Assembly (NCBI GenBank): GCA_947034885.2
Contig: OX344749.2
Coordinates: 18,243,501-18,307,500, forward strand
Length of the DNA: 64,000 nt
Reading direction: 5' to 3'
Origin: Thuidium tamariscinum
Lineage: Eukaryota; Streptophyta; Bryopsida; Hypnales; Thuidiaceae
Position numbers and translations under genes: made by a program
Notes under the pieces: generated by a model
Told to the model about the DNA's origin: nothing
Seen by the model: only the letters and a program-made list of their open reading frames with translations
Database searches by the model: none
Shown: in pieces, positions 25,524 through 37,404 of the stretch
How positions within the stretch are numbered: position 1 is the first letter of the stretch
Layout: every line of letters starts with the position of its first letter

Positions 25524-25800
25524 TAAGGTAGGTACACCCAAAAAAGCCACTTATTCATACTGAGCCTAGTTCCTACTATTAATTAGTTCAAATTTTTATG
25601 TAGTCTTGTTGGCAAGTGAAAGCACATTCCAACGCACCAAAGAATGCAGGATTTGGATACCGTATGCAAAAGTTATTAACAGTCAAAGTCTGTTTCTGAA
25701 AGTGCCATCTACAGTCTGTGAACATGACTGATTTCAGAAATGTATGTGCACTGTAGATGGCGCTTTTAGGAACAGGGCGCTTTTGGGTGTACCTACCTTA
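25524..25800. mobile_element. TA-AGGTAGGTACACCC MITE, copy 2
   Basis: 277 bp from TAAGGTAGGTACACCC to GGGTGTACCTACCTTA, interior reversed relative to 11950-12226. The second copy of the tandem duplication gives the empty site: AAAATCAATTTACCTC near 27127-27142, against AAAATCAATG-TA-element-TA-CCTC here. This supports insertion at a TA dinucleotide after the duplication arose, or precise loss from copy 2. Confidence 0.85.
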
Positions 25801-26047
25801 CCTCAAAAAAATCTAAATTTTTTGAAAACCATAGAAGACATGTACTTCTATCTCTGAAAAATAAAAATAAAAATTTTCATACACATTTATTTCCAAAATG
25901 GTAACAAACCAAGTGATGAGCAAGGAGGCTTCAAACCAATGGTTATAGGTCCGTCCTTTAAGGGTTAACCCACGGCACTTCACTCTGGAGGCTCAAATCG
26001 GATCTAGAAGTTGGAAGTGAGTTCAAGCATATGGCTCCACATGTTGA

Positions 26048-26451
26048 GAGCATCCCCGCGGGCCTCAGGAAGTGACTTAGGCAGTGGGCTAACTTTGGGA
26101 ATGGCTAGGCTCGGGCGAATAAATTGCCCTACGGGAGGCACAACCAAGCAAAAAGAAAGGCTAGGCCCAACCAAATTTAAGGATGGAATGGCCAAATAGA
26201 AAAAACTTGGCCGGGCTTGGTGTGCTTTTCTTTAAATTTAATTCCTCCTTTCAAGATGCTTTACCATTGAGTAATGGCTTGTTTTCTTGAAATCCATGGT
26301 AAAGTGCCTCAAAATCTGGAATTGATTGTTCCTCATGCTCGTTTGGTGTATTGGGGTGGGGGAAATTCATTTGCCTGGGCCCGGCCTTCTTGAATGGCTC
26401 GGCAAGCTCCCTTGGCCGCACCTCTCCTGTGCGCAACCAGTGGAGATGCTC
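26048..26451. mobile_element. 404-bp inverted-repeat element, TSD TGA
   Basis: Begins GAGCATCCCC and ends GGAGATGCTC, flanked by TGA on both sides (26045-26047 and 26452-26454). The other copy of the tandem duplication has a single uninterrupted site, ATGCTGAGTGGGTCC near 27379-27393, with one TGA. A 3-bp duplication and short termini would fit PIF/Harbinger-like MITEs, but that is inference. It is more GC-rich than its surroundings and has an internal GGGCC-rich inverted stretch. Short frames across it are not convincing genes. Confidence 0.75.
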
Positions 26452-26837
26452 TGAATGGGTCCCTTGTTGCCGTTGTATTACTATTGAATTACCCCAAAGT
26501 ACACTTCATGTATGAATTTGGGAATCTTGTTGAGATTTGGAGAACTTTGGAAGGCCCATGTGCAATAAAAAATCAATGGAATTTTGAATTGTAAATTGGG
26601 TTGGAGTCACACTAATGTCTTCCTCAAATGCATGTTTGTGATTGAAAATAAAAAATGACACTGCAAAACAAGACTTCAAGTTGTTTGCAATTGCTTTACA
26701 TATACTATATTCCACATCACTTAAATTGTTCGTAGGATTTCTTGCTTCTCCCTAAAAACATTGCAAAAAATCTTTGACTATCTTCTCAAAGTTTTTGCTT
26801 CTCCCTAAAAACATTTCTCAAAAATCTTTGACATTTT

Positions 26838-27860
26838 CTGAGTTTGAGCCCAACTAAGTTAATGAAATGAAGGCCCTCTGCTTTAGTTTCTACTCTAATT
26901 GGAATTTTGGAAGAATTTGTAAAACTGGATATTTTATTGCATTTTGAACTTTGGCTGCATTTTCAATGTCTACTGTATTCTATTTATAGAAGTACACGGA
27001 AGTTGAGTTTACACCATGATGTTTGTCACTATAATGTACACACATCCTGAAAATTGTAGTCTTTTTGAGATAATATTGTGATTGATATGACTTTTTCTTC
27101 ACTTTATCTTCAAAAATTCTCAGAAAAATCAATTTACCTCAAAAAAATCTAAATTTTTGTGAAGCAGAGAAGACATGTACTTCTATCTCTGAAAAATAAA
27201 AATAAAAATTTTCATACACATTTACTTCCAAAATGGTAACAAACCGACTGATGGGCAAAGAGGCTTCAAACTATTGGTTATAGGTCCGTCCTTTAAGGGT
27301 TAACCCACGGCACTTCACTCTGGAGGCTCAAATCGGATCTGGAAGCTGGAAGTGAGTTCAGGCATAAGTTATAGCTCCACATGCTGAGTGGGTCCCTTGT
27401 TGCTGTTGTATTACTGTTGAGTGCTGAATTAATCTACAGTACACTTCATGTACGAATTTTGGAATCCTGTTGAGATTTGGAGAACTTTGGAAGGCCCGTA
27501 TGCAATCAAAAATCAACGGAATTTTGAATTGTAAATTGGGTTGGAGTCACGATAATGTCTTCTTCAAATGCATCTTTGTGATTGAAAATAAAAAATGACA
27601 CAGCCTATCTTCCTGAGGGGAACCCTCACAGTGTGTTTTCAACACATCTGTTTCGCTGCAACCCTTACAGGTTGTATGTTTCAAAAAATAAAAAAATAAA
27701 AAAATAAAAAATGACACCGCAGAACAAGACCTCAAGTTGTTTGCAATTGCTTTACATATACTATATTCCACATCACTTGAATTGTTCATAGGATTTCTTG
27801 CTTCTCCCTAAAAACATTGCAAAAAATCTTTGGCTATCTTCTCAAAGCTTTTGCTCCTTC
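26838..27860 (+). repeat. Tandem duplication, copy 2
   Basis: Second copy of the 25213-26795 block, without the two insertions found there. It carries instead its own private insertion at 27601-27700 (retroposon-like). Substitutions are scattered, so the duplication is not recent. Confidence 0.85.
27585..27716 (+). mobile_element. Retroposed SINE-like insertion with 16-bp TSD
   Basis: About 80 bp of unique sequence (from 27601, CAGCCTATCTTCCTGAGGGG) plus an A-rich tail of AAAAAAT units, flanked by a perfect 16-bp direct repeat, AAAATAAAAAATGACA (27585-27600 and 27701-27716). Copy 1 of the tandem duplication has one uninterrupted copy of this site (about 26645-26660). A long target duplication and A-rich 3' tail are hallmarks of LINE-mediated retroposition. 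The body can form three consecutive stem-loops: CTGAGGG/CCCTCACAG, GTGTT/AACAC and GCAACC/GGTTGT. No tRNA-type A or B box is obvious, so the parent RNA is unknown. Confidence 0.75.
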
Positions 27861-29355
27861 ACTTCTTAAGAAATTTTTACTCTTTCTTCTTTCACCATAT
27901 TTTTTTCAATTTTCATCTCTATTCAAAATGTAGATGAAATTGCCAAATTTGGATGAAAAAGTGCATGAACATGATTGAAAAGTATTTTTTGGTTCAAAAG
28001 ATGAATGGATGTACAAATACAATGTTTATCCAAAATTGAAGTGATCACCATCTTGACACTTTCTAAAAAAAGAAAGGCGGCCTGCTTGATACATACAAAA
28101 TTGGATTACACCCGGACTTCATGTACGGTAAAACATTCAAGAGATGGTATTGATCACACTGCTATCTACATCATATGCACTGCTACACCTGCTTGACATC
28201 CCAAACAAACCTAATTTGTTTCGGACCAAGTAAATCTGGAACCCTATTGACAGCAAACATCAATGATAAAATGTTGCTTCATGAACTAGGCTATACCTTG
28301 GCTCTCTCTAGCTGTCATGCTCCAAAGAAAGAGCTATGCTCTACATACAAACAAAATCATGTCTTCCTCTTCCTCGGTATGAATCATGTGCCACGCCCAT
28401 CAGCAACTAATTAATGGATACTTTGTGGAGACAAAAACTTGCTCTTCCATTTCCAGCAGTTTGAACCGTAACTTTCATCTTGCAAATGGTCCTTTATTTC
28501 TTTGGCCTTGCCATCTCGCTTTACCTTCTTCAAAAGGTGCACACTTTTGTCTTGTTCTTCTTGCTCCTTGGACACGCCTGTCTTCTTTCACAACTTGGCC
28601 TGCATCATTCCTAAGTGATTGCACGAAACACTTGTACTATTTTCTGTCACACATCTCATGTTGATCTGTTTTTTTGACCATAACTTTTGCATTTTCGCTC
28701 CAAATGACTCAAGATTTTTAGAGAAGGTACTCATAACTATCATACAAGTTTCTTAATTTTTTCATAATTTTTAAAAATAGTTTAATATTAAAATAGTACT
28801 AGTGATGAAATGTCACAAATGACAATTTGGAGGTTTTTAGTACTAAGGAGTACCTTTTATTAATGATTTTAGGATGAAATCTGGATGAGATGGTCTTCTA
28901 TTAAACTTCTAGCTCTCTAAAGAAGTATTTTTGAAAATAGTTAATTTTATATGGTGTGGAAGTCTACAAAGTGAGCTTCTTTCTTCTTGTATTTTGAAAC
29001 ATATAAATATTCTTTTAATGGGCTTTTTGGTGAATGATCATCTCCATAAAGTTTTGAAAATGGTCACTTTTTTTTTAATTTACTTATTTTTACTATTTTT
29101 CCCTAATTAAAACATGAAGATATGTATTTTCTTGAGATTTTACACTTTTCAAGTTTACTTACTTAGAAAATTTTTCTATACAATTCCTTTCATGGGTACC
29201 TTCACCTTAAAGGTGTATACATAAGTCATATTTAAAAAAATAAATTCAAATTAAGTTTTTAATTTAATAGTACTCGAAAAAAAGTCAAGAATATTGTTGC
29301 AAAACGCACCAAATAGTATAGATGTTTCATGCAATCACCCTCCTTGCCACTAACT
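27861..29355. other. Intergenic stretch, no supported gene
   Basis: About 1.5 kb. Short frames at 28.0-28.7 kb show no recognisable domain. A TAACTTTTGCATTTTCGCTCC block at about 28681-28701 resembles a word shared by several transposons in this window. Otherwise AT-rich and featureless. Confidence 0.45.
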
Positions 29356-29622
29356 TAAAGTAGGTACACCCAAAAGCGCCAGTTTTTCATACTATGCCTA
29401 GTTCCTATTATTATCTAGTTCAGATTTTGATGTAGTCTTATGGGCAAGTGAAAGCATGTTCCAATGCACCAAAGAACGCAGGATTTGGATATTGTATGCA
29501 AAAGTTATTAACGGTCAAAGTCTATTTCTGAAAGCGCCATCTACAGTCTACGAACATGACTGATTTTGGAAATATATGTGCACTATAGATGGCGCTTTTA
29601 GGAACAGGGCACACCTACCTTA
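29356..29622. mobile_element. TA-AGGTAGGTACACCC MITE, copy 3
   Basis: 267 bp from TAAAGTAGGTACACCC to CACACCTACCTTA, same interior orientation as 25524-25800 (TTTGGATATTGTATGC, GCGCCATCTACAGTCT). The right terminal repeat has lost several bases relative to the other two copies. TA lies at both edges. Confidence 0.78.
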
Positions 29623-29930
29623 TGCGAGCTGCAGTGTCATTGTTCATTTGTCTGTCTTCTTTGGTCTGGCTACTGGTGTTTTCCTCTTGGATGTGTCAAT
29701 TTGTCATCTCTTTCTCTTGCTTGAAACTGAAGGTTCCTTCCCCTGGAATAAAAAAACTGAAGGTTTTTTTGGCTTGGCACCAAGCCTATAGGAAAAAAAC
29801 AATAAAATTTTAGATGAAATCACCAATAAACTTCAAATTTTTTAAAAACAGTGGATGAAATCGCCAAATAATGGATGAAAATACAATGATACATATATAT
29901 TATATGCTAATATGATATTTTCTATCCAAT
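29623..29930. other. Spacer before the CACTA block, no gene
   Basis: AT-rich sequence with two short overlapping plus-strand frames that look like chance. Nothing else recognised. Confidence 0.4.
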
Positions 29931-30360
29931 ATTACTACAAGGATTTGAGTGTTTTATGACTGTGAAAATGTGACTGAGGATGACTGGCGACTGTTTGCAG
30001 TCATATTTTTGAATTCCAAAACGTTTGAGAAAAACATGACTGGAAATATGACTTCTAGTCATATTTTGCCTTTGTACTTCATGGGTGTATAGTATACATG
30101 TATAGGAAACAACAAAAAACTTCTTAGGGAACCGTAGGGAACGTGCTTGGGGAACGCCGAGTCATATTCTGCAGTCATATTTTCTTCTAGTCATATTTTG
30201 CAGTCACATTTGTACATTATTTTTTTTTTTTCGGGGACCCCAAGTAAAATGCGGTCAGTTCTCATGTTTCAAGAGTACCGAGTCATATTTTTGCTTTAGT
30301 CACAATATATAGTCATATTTTTTTATCAGTCATATTTTGCAGTCATTTTTAGCATTAACG
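29931..30360. repeat. CACTA subterminal repeat array (AGTCATATTTT)
   Basis: About a dozen copies of a GTCATATTTT or AAATATGAC word occur in both orientations, often joined as TTTTGCAGTCATATTTT. Dense short repeats in both orientations just inside an end are typical of CACTA (En/Spm) elements, where they bind the TNPA-type protein. The array lies beyond the 3' end of the minus-strand DUF4216 exon, as expected. A possible eroded terminus, ACTACAAGGATTTGAG, is at about 29934-29949, but no matching right end was found. Confidence 0.55.
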
Positions 30361-31109
30361 TTTTTTTGTAGTAAATTTTTTTTCATCTTTAAAACATGCA
30401 ACGAAGAGTTCATGTACAGACCGTGGACATTTCGCATGATGGCTACATGATGCACTACTTTGACTGTCGTGAGGACTTCATTTATTGCCTACTAAAAAAT
30501 ATTCTTTTAGGAAGTTCCATCCATTGCAAAATACATGTCAAATAATAAGCTATGGATGGCTAATACTTGTATTTCAATTCATTAAGTCAATACATGTTCC
30601 ACAATGGACTACAACATATAAAATTGAAGGAATTACAAACATGACATTAGAAAAGGACTCTTCTGTTCCGTATTCCATTTTCACTAGTAGAGATTACAAA
30701 GCCTCCAGCCATTTACTTTGAATGTACTCATATGCTAATAAAATGTGCTGTGTTTCCATATTGTAGTTCCATTTTTAAGTCACCATATCTTTTCCTTCAA
30801 AAAAACGTCAAACATAAAAAGACTTAGAACATTAGGGAAATAGATATATTTTTGTACGTAGACAATCAATTTCTGCAGAAATTAAACAAGTAATTAGAGT
30901 AGGACGTGATGCTATTATAGCTTTGAATGCAAGAAGATTAAACAGTGGTCATTTTGCATTCCCATGCCATCATTCAACAATGACAACTACACTTACATTC
31001 TGTGCATTTCCAGGTACGTTCTATATGAAAAGCAAATGTGGTCTACAATCTTCTATATGAAATACAAAATACAAATTCACATACAATGTTCCCTGTCATT
31101 GGAGAGCAC
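30361..31109. other. 3' flank of the CACTA DUF4216 exon
   Basis: Between the subterminal repeats and the stop codon at 31110. It probably holds the 3' UTR of the CACTA gene. Two plus-strand frames here are chance overlaps with no domain. Confidence 0.4.
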
Positions 31110-31982
31110 TCACTCAAAATCAACATCGGTATTCTCTACATCAACTGCTATATGGTGTTCTTTGAGACGTTGCAACGTTGTTGCAACCACATCGGCTTCC
31201 ACTTCCACAGCACCACACAAGATAGGTGTCTTCGGTACAAGGTCTTCATACAAGTCTGTGGCTTCCAAACCATGAAAATCTGTTGTCTTTCCCATAGATA
31301 TGCATTCCACTTCAAGTATTGCTTGATGTGGAGAAAATAATCGAACACCTCTTGCTTCCTTATGGAGCACAACTTGCCTACCACACTCTACCATGTCTGG
31401 TGCAAAGAACACTTGTTCTATGTGTAGAGGAAAAGCAAATGATTGTGCTGAATATGGTATCAATTTTTCAAAGTTCACACTCGTGAACCCATACTCATCA
31501 CGCTTCATACTCGCTCCATTACCTCTCATGTTAGCAACCACCCAATTGCAAAAGAGGACTACCACTTCAAAGTGCCCATAGTCCACTGAAATGATTTCCT
31601 CCACCCACCCCACATATTCCAAATCTGTGGCCTTCATTTTTTTATCCTTCACGCTTGTTCGACAGAATTGTTGAAAGGTTGCGGCTACTCCTGAATCCAT
31701 TGTCGTCAGTTGCTTCTCACAACTTTGGACACGAATGTGATTTCCAAATGCATACATGGAACGATATGATTTAGCTTGATCTGATGGAGGTAGCATGAGA
31801 GCCCTCACATCCTCTTCCACTTCTTCAATTCCATCTTCCATCACCTGTAATACTGCCTTGGGAAACCAAATGTGGAATTCCTCGTACACATTTCTGGTGG
31901 GTATTGCAACCGGCTCTTTCTTTTTTTACGCTTAAACTGATGACGCTCCTGTTCACGACACAACATGTTGTCCTCGTGTCTC
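31110..31982 (-). pseudogene. CACTA transposase, DUF4216-type C-terminal exon, probably frameshifted
   Basis: The terminal exon of a CACTA (En/Spm, Tnp2-type) transposase gene. The minus-strand frame below 31891 reads YGHFEVVVLFCNWV, KRDEYGFTSVNFEKL and SFAFPLHIEQVFFAPD, the layout of the DUF4216 domain that follows the catalytic part in such transposases, and ends at a stop at 31110. A canonical acceptor (TAATGTAG-GAGACACG) places the exon start at 31982. From there the frame RHEDNMLCREQERHQFKRKK continues naturally from the upstream exon at 32518-32693. However, this frame and the DUF4216 frame differ by one base, and the switch falls at a run of seven A residues (31921-31927). So either the gene is broken there or splicing is more complex. 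There is no usable ATG for the DUF4216 frame itself. Likely a decayed or non-autonomous copy. Confidence 0.75.
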
Positions 31983-32517
31983 CTACATTATAAAATAAGT
32001 AACCATGTCAATTTATCATCTCATCGAAACGCGTGACTGGAAGAAGTCATACTCACAAAGACATGACTGCAATCAATTATATATGCAAATATATCATTAC
32101 AGATAGTCATATATGCTATCATATGACTCTGTTCAATCGGACATGCAATTAACCAATTACATTAAAATATATGACTTATAAGCAATTGTATTACTATGTT
32201 TAGTCAAACAATGCATTGTATCACTACTGAAACAATCATAATTGTAATTGTAATTCATAGTTCAGTCATATGTGTCATTCTATTCCTTTGTGCAATCATA
32301 CATTCAATTGCATCACTTACTTCAATTATACATACAACTCGTAATTCAAATACAAACATATATGAATCCATAATAGCCACAGTAGCTAATCAAGCAATGC
32401 CATCGGTTCATATGTTGCCAACTACATGAACTTCTCGAATACAAGCGAAATTTCCATACATATTTCCCATTGCATTCAGTTCACTAAACAACTTCCATTT
32501 CTTTCATAGAAACTTAC

Positions 32518-32693
32518 CTCCTCCATTTCTCCAGTGCCGTTGCATTATTCAAAACAAACTCATGGATCCATTGTCGAAGTTCAACTGAGAGGAGCCTTCT
32601 TCGTCCGTTGCCTTCTAAGATTTCATCATACATAGTGGGATCCTCTTTGTCATCCCACACTCTTCGGGTAGTGACTTTGTACTCCTGCATGCA
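32518..32693 (-). CDS. CACTA transposase internal exon (partial gene)
   Basis: A 176-nt exon with a canonical acceptor (TTTTGTTATAG before 32693) and donor (GGAG-GTAAGTTT at 32518). It encodes MQEYKVTTRRVWDDKEDPTM followed by an LSVELRQWIHEFVLNNATAL segment and EKWRR. In Tnp2-type CACTA transposases a segment with this LxxxExxxxHxxVLxN look lies between DUF4218 and DUF4216, and this exon sits just upstream of the DUF4216 exon, so position and content agree. The upstream DUF4218 and DDE (Transposase_21) exons were not recognised between here and 38.9 kb. Confidence 0.6.
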
Positions 32694-32941
32694 CTATAAC
32701 AAAACATGGTAAAAAAAAACCGCGCACAAACAAAAATGTGGTTTTTTTTTCCATTGTTTTGTGCGCACGTTTCTGTGCGCAAAAAACTATTGACATCAAA
32801 GGATTTAGCTTTGCAGTTTGACTGTCAATCGCACATATATGCACACAGTCATTTCCACTCATTACTTGTATCAGTGCGCGCACTTGGCATGCGCATCGAA
32901 TTCATTTTTCATTACTTTAAACCAACTAATTAATTTATGTC

Positions 32942-32974
<33 letters not shown>

Positions 32975-35900
32975 GTACACCATCTGATTATGCTTACATA
33001 CATTACATTCTTTTTTCCATGTAATAATGTAAAAATTATTCCATATATATTGGATGCATGCATGTTGCAATATTCAGAACTAGTACATGCATACAATTAA
33101 TTAAACCTCCCTATATATATATAGGTACTTCTTTTCAGAATTAACACTATACATATATGTGCAAATTCCAGATTTACCATGTACATATGCATTCTTCATT
33201 ATAGCTCTCAGAAATTAAAGTTCCAGTTCAATTCATGCGTGGTCATTTTTTCCTGCTAATGCAATTCACCGGAATATAAATCAATTACACTGTACTTCCA
33301 TACAGAACTGACTTTCAGAACATCAACTGCTTCAATTAATGTAACCATGTATACAGATCAAATTCCACATGCATACATGTATAGAGTTATTCTCTTACAA
33401 CCACTCCCTTATTAATTCATTCATTTCCACTGTCCTCTGCTATTTCTATTTCCTGAGTTCATCGGAAGGATGCATACATATTCATATATATAGCAGTACC
33501 TACCTAGCTGCATCACTTCATTTTCAAGGGAAAACTAACTACACATGCACATGATCCAATTCAGGACTCCTCAAATGAACATTCTATGAAGTATTCCATT
33601 TTGTATATGTAGGGTACAAGATTTTTTATTTCAAAGAATTTCATAGCATGTGCACAGATTCATACTTAAAATTACTAAGAACCTTTTCATTCAGCCCTTA
33701 CCATGCATGAATGCATGAGAGCTGCATGTAATCCTCACACTTACGTACCGAAGCCCATGATTCTTCTAGTCTCCAACAGTATCCTACCAATTTAAAGTAT
33801 CTACCTCATAGAAACTAAATTTGCAAGTGATCTGTTATCAAGTACATACACTTCTCCAACTACCAGCACACATGTGCACTGCATTCTCACGTGCAACCCA
33901 TGCTGTGCACACGCGCGTGCAACCAATTCTTCGCACACGCGTGCTACCAAAATTTTGCAGACGCGCGCAGCGAATGCTTTGTGTGCGCAGCATTGGTTGC
34001 GCACGCATAGTGAAGTACCTACATGTAAGGTTCATGGTATAAATCAGCGCTGTATATGCATGGAAAATTACTTGCCTCACACATGCCTGCATGTTCAACA
34101 CTGCAATGCTCTCCCATTGACATGTCTTCCGATCCATCGCGCGCACAAACATTCCCTGCACGCATGCACTACCTTCTTCTCATTCAATAAACGCTTTTAC
34201 ATTCACCAATCCTCTCGTACCGAAAACCACTCTACTTTCGCCTTTTTATATATTTTATATCCTTCCTTTCCACTCCAGCGATCTTCCAAATACAAAGGAA
34301 TAATGTCTACTTCGAATCCGTTCCTTCATACTCCCCTCTCTCTCCTTCCATGGCCCACGCAGTCACCTACAATTTCTGTTATTCGATAACGCCTTCAAAT
34401 TATAGTAGAACACTTCACAGGAATTAATTAATGCATGCGCGATTGGTAAACTTCATTTCCTAGAATGACATAGAGACGCTCCACTGACAGTAAAGTCGCA
34501 TGCTTTTCCGTTTCATGCCATTTCATACATACAGGACGTGAAACTCACCCGCTCGAAGCGCCCTCATAATTCCCTACAAAGCAGAGAGCAATGCCTCAGA
34601 ACTCCGCCTGACGACAGTAAACGTCCTGCACCTAGCACCATCGGAGGCAGACTTCCCAAATCGGAATCCCATGTCCTTGACTCGACCATTCCACTTCATT
34701 CTGCAATAAAAAAAGGGTACGGGGTCAGGGTTCTCTACCATTCAACCTCACATATGACACAAGCACACTCCGCTTGAATACGTTATCCACGGACTACATA
34801 GCAGATGTGAATCACTCTCACTACTCTCTTCATGTTCAAGCAGTAACTATTTCGCGATGAAGACCTTCTGATCACGAAAGACTAAATTCCATACGCTACT
34901 CGCACTACTACATTTAGGTCTCTCCCTTACACTACTGCATTTCCTATAACTAGGTTGCACAAAAAATTAATCTTCACTTCATTTTAGGCTCAGCTTTCCA
35001 CAGCATTCACTATCCACTCCTCCCCTGCAATATAGCGTTGTATTTGAACAACCCGTACTTCAATCTACAGCGAATCTTCTCCTCATTCCACGTAATAAGT
35101 TCGCACACTTCATTGGCAATCAGTGATAACATCATACCATAGACGTCGTTGTCAACACCTGCTCCGCTACCTCCATTGTGCTATTTCAATTGAACTGCGT
35201 CATTCCACAATTATTGTTGTCACTTTCAACTTCTCAGAGACAGTGATACTTCCACGAATTCCTCAAACATGCTTGACTACTTCTAAATGAAACTGTCGAT
35301 TCCCTGAAATAACTCATACACTAACCAAATTCACTCTTTCAAGTTAACCTTCTGTCCCTTCCCGACATTACTTCTATACACACATTCAGACGTGACAAAC
35401 AATTCCGAAATATATTGCTTGACCCGTATTCAGCTGGTTATCACCCTATCTTAATGTGAAAGCCACGTGCATGACTTCAAAAGGACTATGACATAAACAG
35501 AATATGCCAATTCCATGACGAAGCTGCACGATTATCAAACCCTGTCACACCTTCTACACTTGCTTCTCGCAAGTCAGAATAAGAAATGCTTTGAACTCAC
35601 TACATTTTCACATAACCGCACTGTATTGACGACTGCGTTTCAAATTTCAGTCCACATCCAATCCGTCCGTAGTCGGCAATTCAATGAATGCAATACTCCT
35701 TTCAAGTTTTCGGTAAGCGTATAATCTTAGGGAGCCCCTTACCTCTCTAAAATTTTGAGTTCACTGGGAACCCCAATTTCCATCGACATGCGGTGATATC
35801 TCGAACATTTTCTGAACCTTCATTCACTGCACTGTTTCTGCACACACCTACAAATGTAAAATTCACTTATTCACAGACAATCACCATTCAATGCATTAAT

Positions 35901-37404
35901 TTGGCATCTGACCTATGTACCATGAACACAATTCCATTACGCCGAAACGAACCACAACCGACGTCTCGGTTCACTGACTGCAATAACGCAGAGCTTTCCA
36001 AAGCTCCTCTGGTCTTCAATATGGCACATACAAGTACTATTAACCCGTCCATGCATGATACTAACTGCTACTTCTGTCTTCACGGTTTAGGAACACGACA
36101 ATCGTGGCTCAACTGATCCAGTCCACATGAACCTGAAACAAATGAAGGACCTACTGAAGGCACTACAGTGAACATGGTGCATTTGTTATCCCACAAAATC
36201 TTGAAGACATAAACATGACATGGACTACCTCTCTCACCTCCTACGCCTCCACCCACGAATAATACTCCTCTTCCTCCTTTAATCCCGAAGGACCTCTCCA
36301 GCTGAAGAGTTCACCAACGTAATCACGTTTACCGTCCTGCATAACAAAAAGGATACCCCTCTGTCAAAATAAATAATCCTGCCCACACGTAACCTCACTG
36401 CATGTGCAACCTCTGCCAAAGAACGACGAATCCTCTCCATGAATGCAGCACTGGGACTTTGCCACAACTCGAAGCACTCAAATTTGATTGAACAGGACAC
36501 GTTCGTCTTTAGTTCCGTGAATATTACAAGGATTACATCATTTTCTTTCCTGACTGATGAACAACACAACGATGCAGTATTCTGACTTCACTAATCAATT
36601 TCTGGATACTCATGCAACAAAACATCCTTCTATTTTAATGGCAACTCCTCTTTCTGTGCCAAGTGCTTATTGGGCGATGAAATTATCCACCTCTTCCCTT
36701 ACTACTGAGGACCTCCAAATCCCAGACAAGCCTCTCACAATCCCTACATGACAATCCCATGGAAGCTATTCACAGTGACTTCCACACCAATGCTACTTTG
36801 AACTACATGAATTCCATGTTCAAACCATCGAAATAAGTCCTTTACGAAATCTCATGTCATGCATCTACCATTGCCGAGGAACATTGCAACTCTATGCGAC
36901 ATGAAGGTTTAGGAAATGAAGACGCCAGATATGTCATACCCACATCACATACTAATGCTCTTCCCTCCCTTCACCCACCTCCGCCGTCTGTGAACTATCC
37001 AAAAAAATAAACATATATGAAAAGACAGAAAATTGCTAAAATTCCACAGCTTACCAGAGAGGGCTTGGAAAAGTTCCTAGGGTACGGACGCCATCACTTC
37101 TTGATCTCGTCCTACGATGACGATGAGGTCTTCCTGCAGCATACAAACACTAGGTCCACAGAGATCAGCTGCAACTGATTAAGCACCACAAAGCACCTTC
37201 TCATACTAACGTACTTCATTCTCATACTGAGGATACATACGACGCTATTTTCAAGCACATTACATAGCTTCTCTTACAATTTTGGTTGCAACATTACCTT
37301 CATCTTCTCGTGAGGACGTCCGCCTCAACCTAAAATCCCTTCATTGTACACGACACGTTCTTCCGTGATTTAGATTATCACACATGCCCTTCCCTACAGG
37401 GTCG
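32694..37404. other. Intronic or intergenic part of the CACTA block
   Basis: About 4.7 kb, strongly C-rich over G-rich on the plus strand. Exon-like pieces with good splice signals occur on the minus strand (for example about 37073-37132, acceptor TGCTGCAG and donor CTCTG-GTAAGC), but I could not place them in a family. A (CA)n(TA)n microsatellite is at 32942-32974. GCGCAC/GTGCGC words recur from 32.7 to 34.2 kb. Confidence 0.45.
33885..34015. repeat. Cluster of CGCACACGCGTGC-like words
   Basis: Short, imperfectly tandem GC-rich units: CACACGCGCGTGCAACC, CGCACACGCGTGCTACC, CAGACGCGCGCAGCG, TGTGTGCGCAGC, TTGCGCACGC. They are spaced about 20-30 bp apart in otherwise AT-rich DNA. Alternating purine-pyrimidine runs could favour Z-DNA. 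No gene. Confidence 0.5.

Larger units (their letters stand above)
25213..26795 (+). repeat. Tandem duplication, copy 1
   Basis: From GAGTTTGAGCCCAACTAATG to AATCTTTGACTATCTTCTC this block recurs directly downstream at 26838-27860. Shared landmarks include GGAGGCTCAAATCGGATCT, TTTAAGGGTTAACCCACGG and CATATACTATATTCCACATC. Copy 1 carries two insertions that copy 2 lacks: a MITE at 25524-25800 and an inverted-repeat element at 26048-26451. Neither copy encodes a recognisable protein. Confidence 0.85.

Noticed and set aside
31110..31275. Plus-strand open frames opposite the DUF4216 exon
   Set aside because: They are the antisense of a recognisable coding exon and have no domain of their own.
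32694..32720. CACTATAACAAAACATGG as a CACTA terminal repeat
   Set aside because: On the minus strand this is the pyrimidine tract and AG acceptor of the exon at 32518-32693, and no inverted partner was found.
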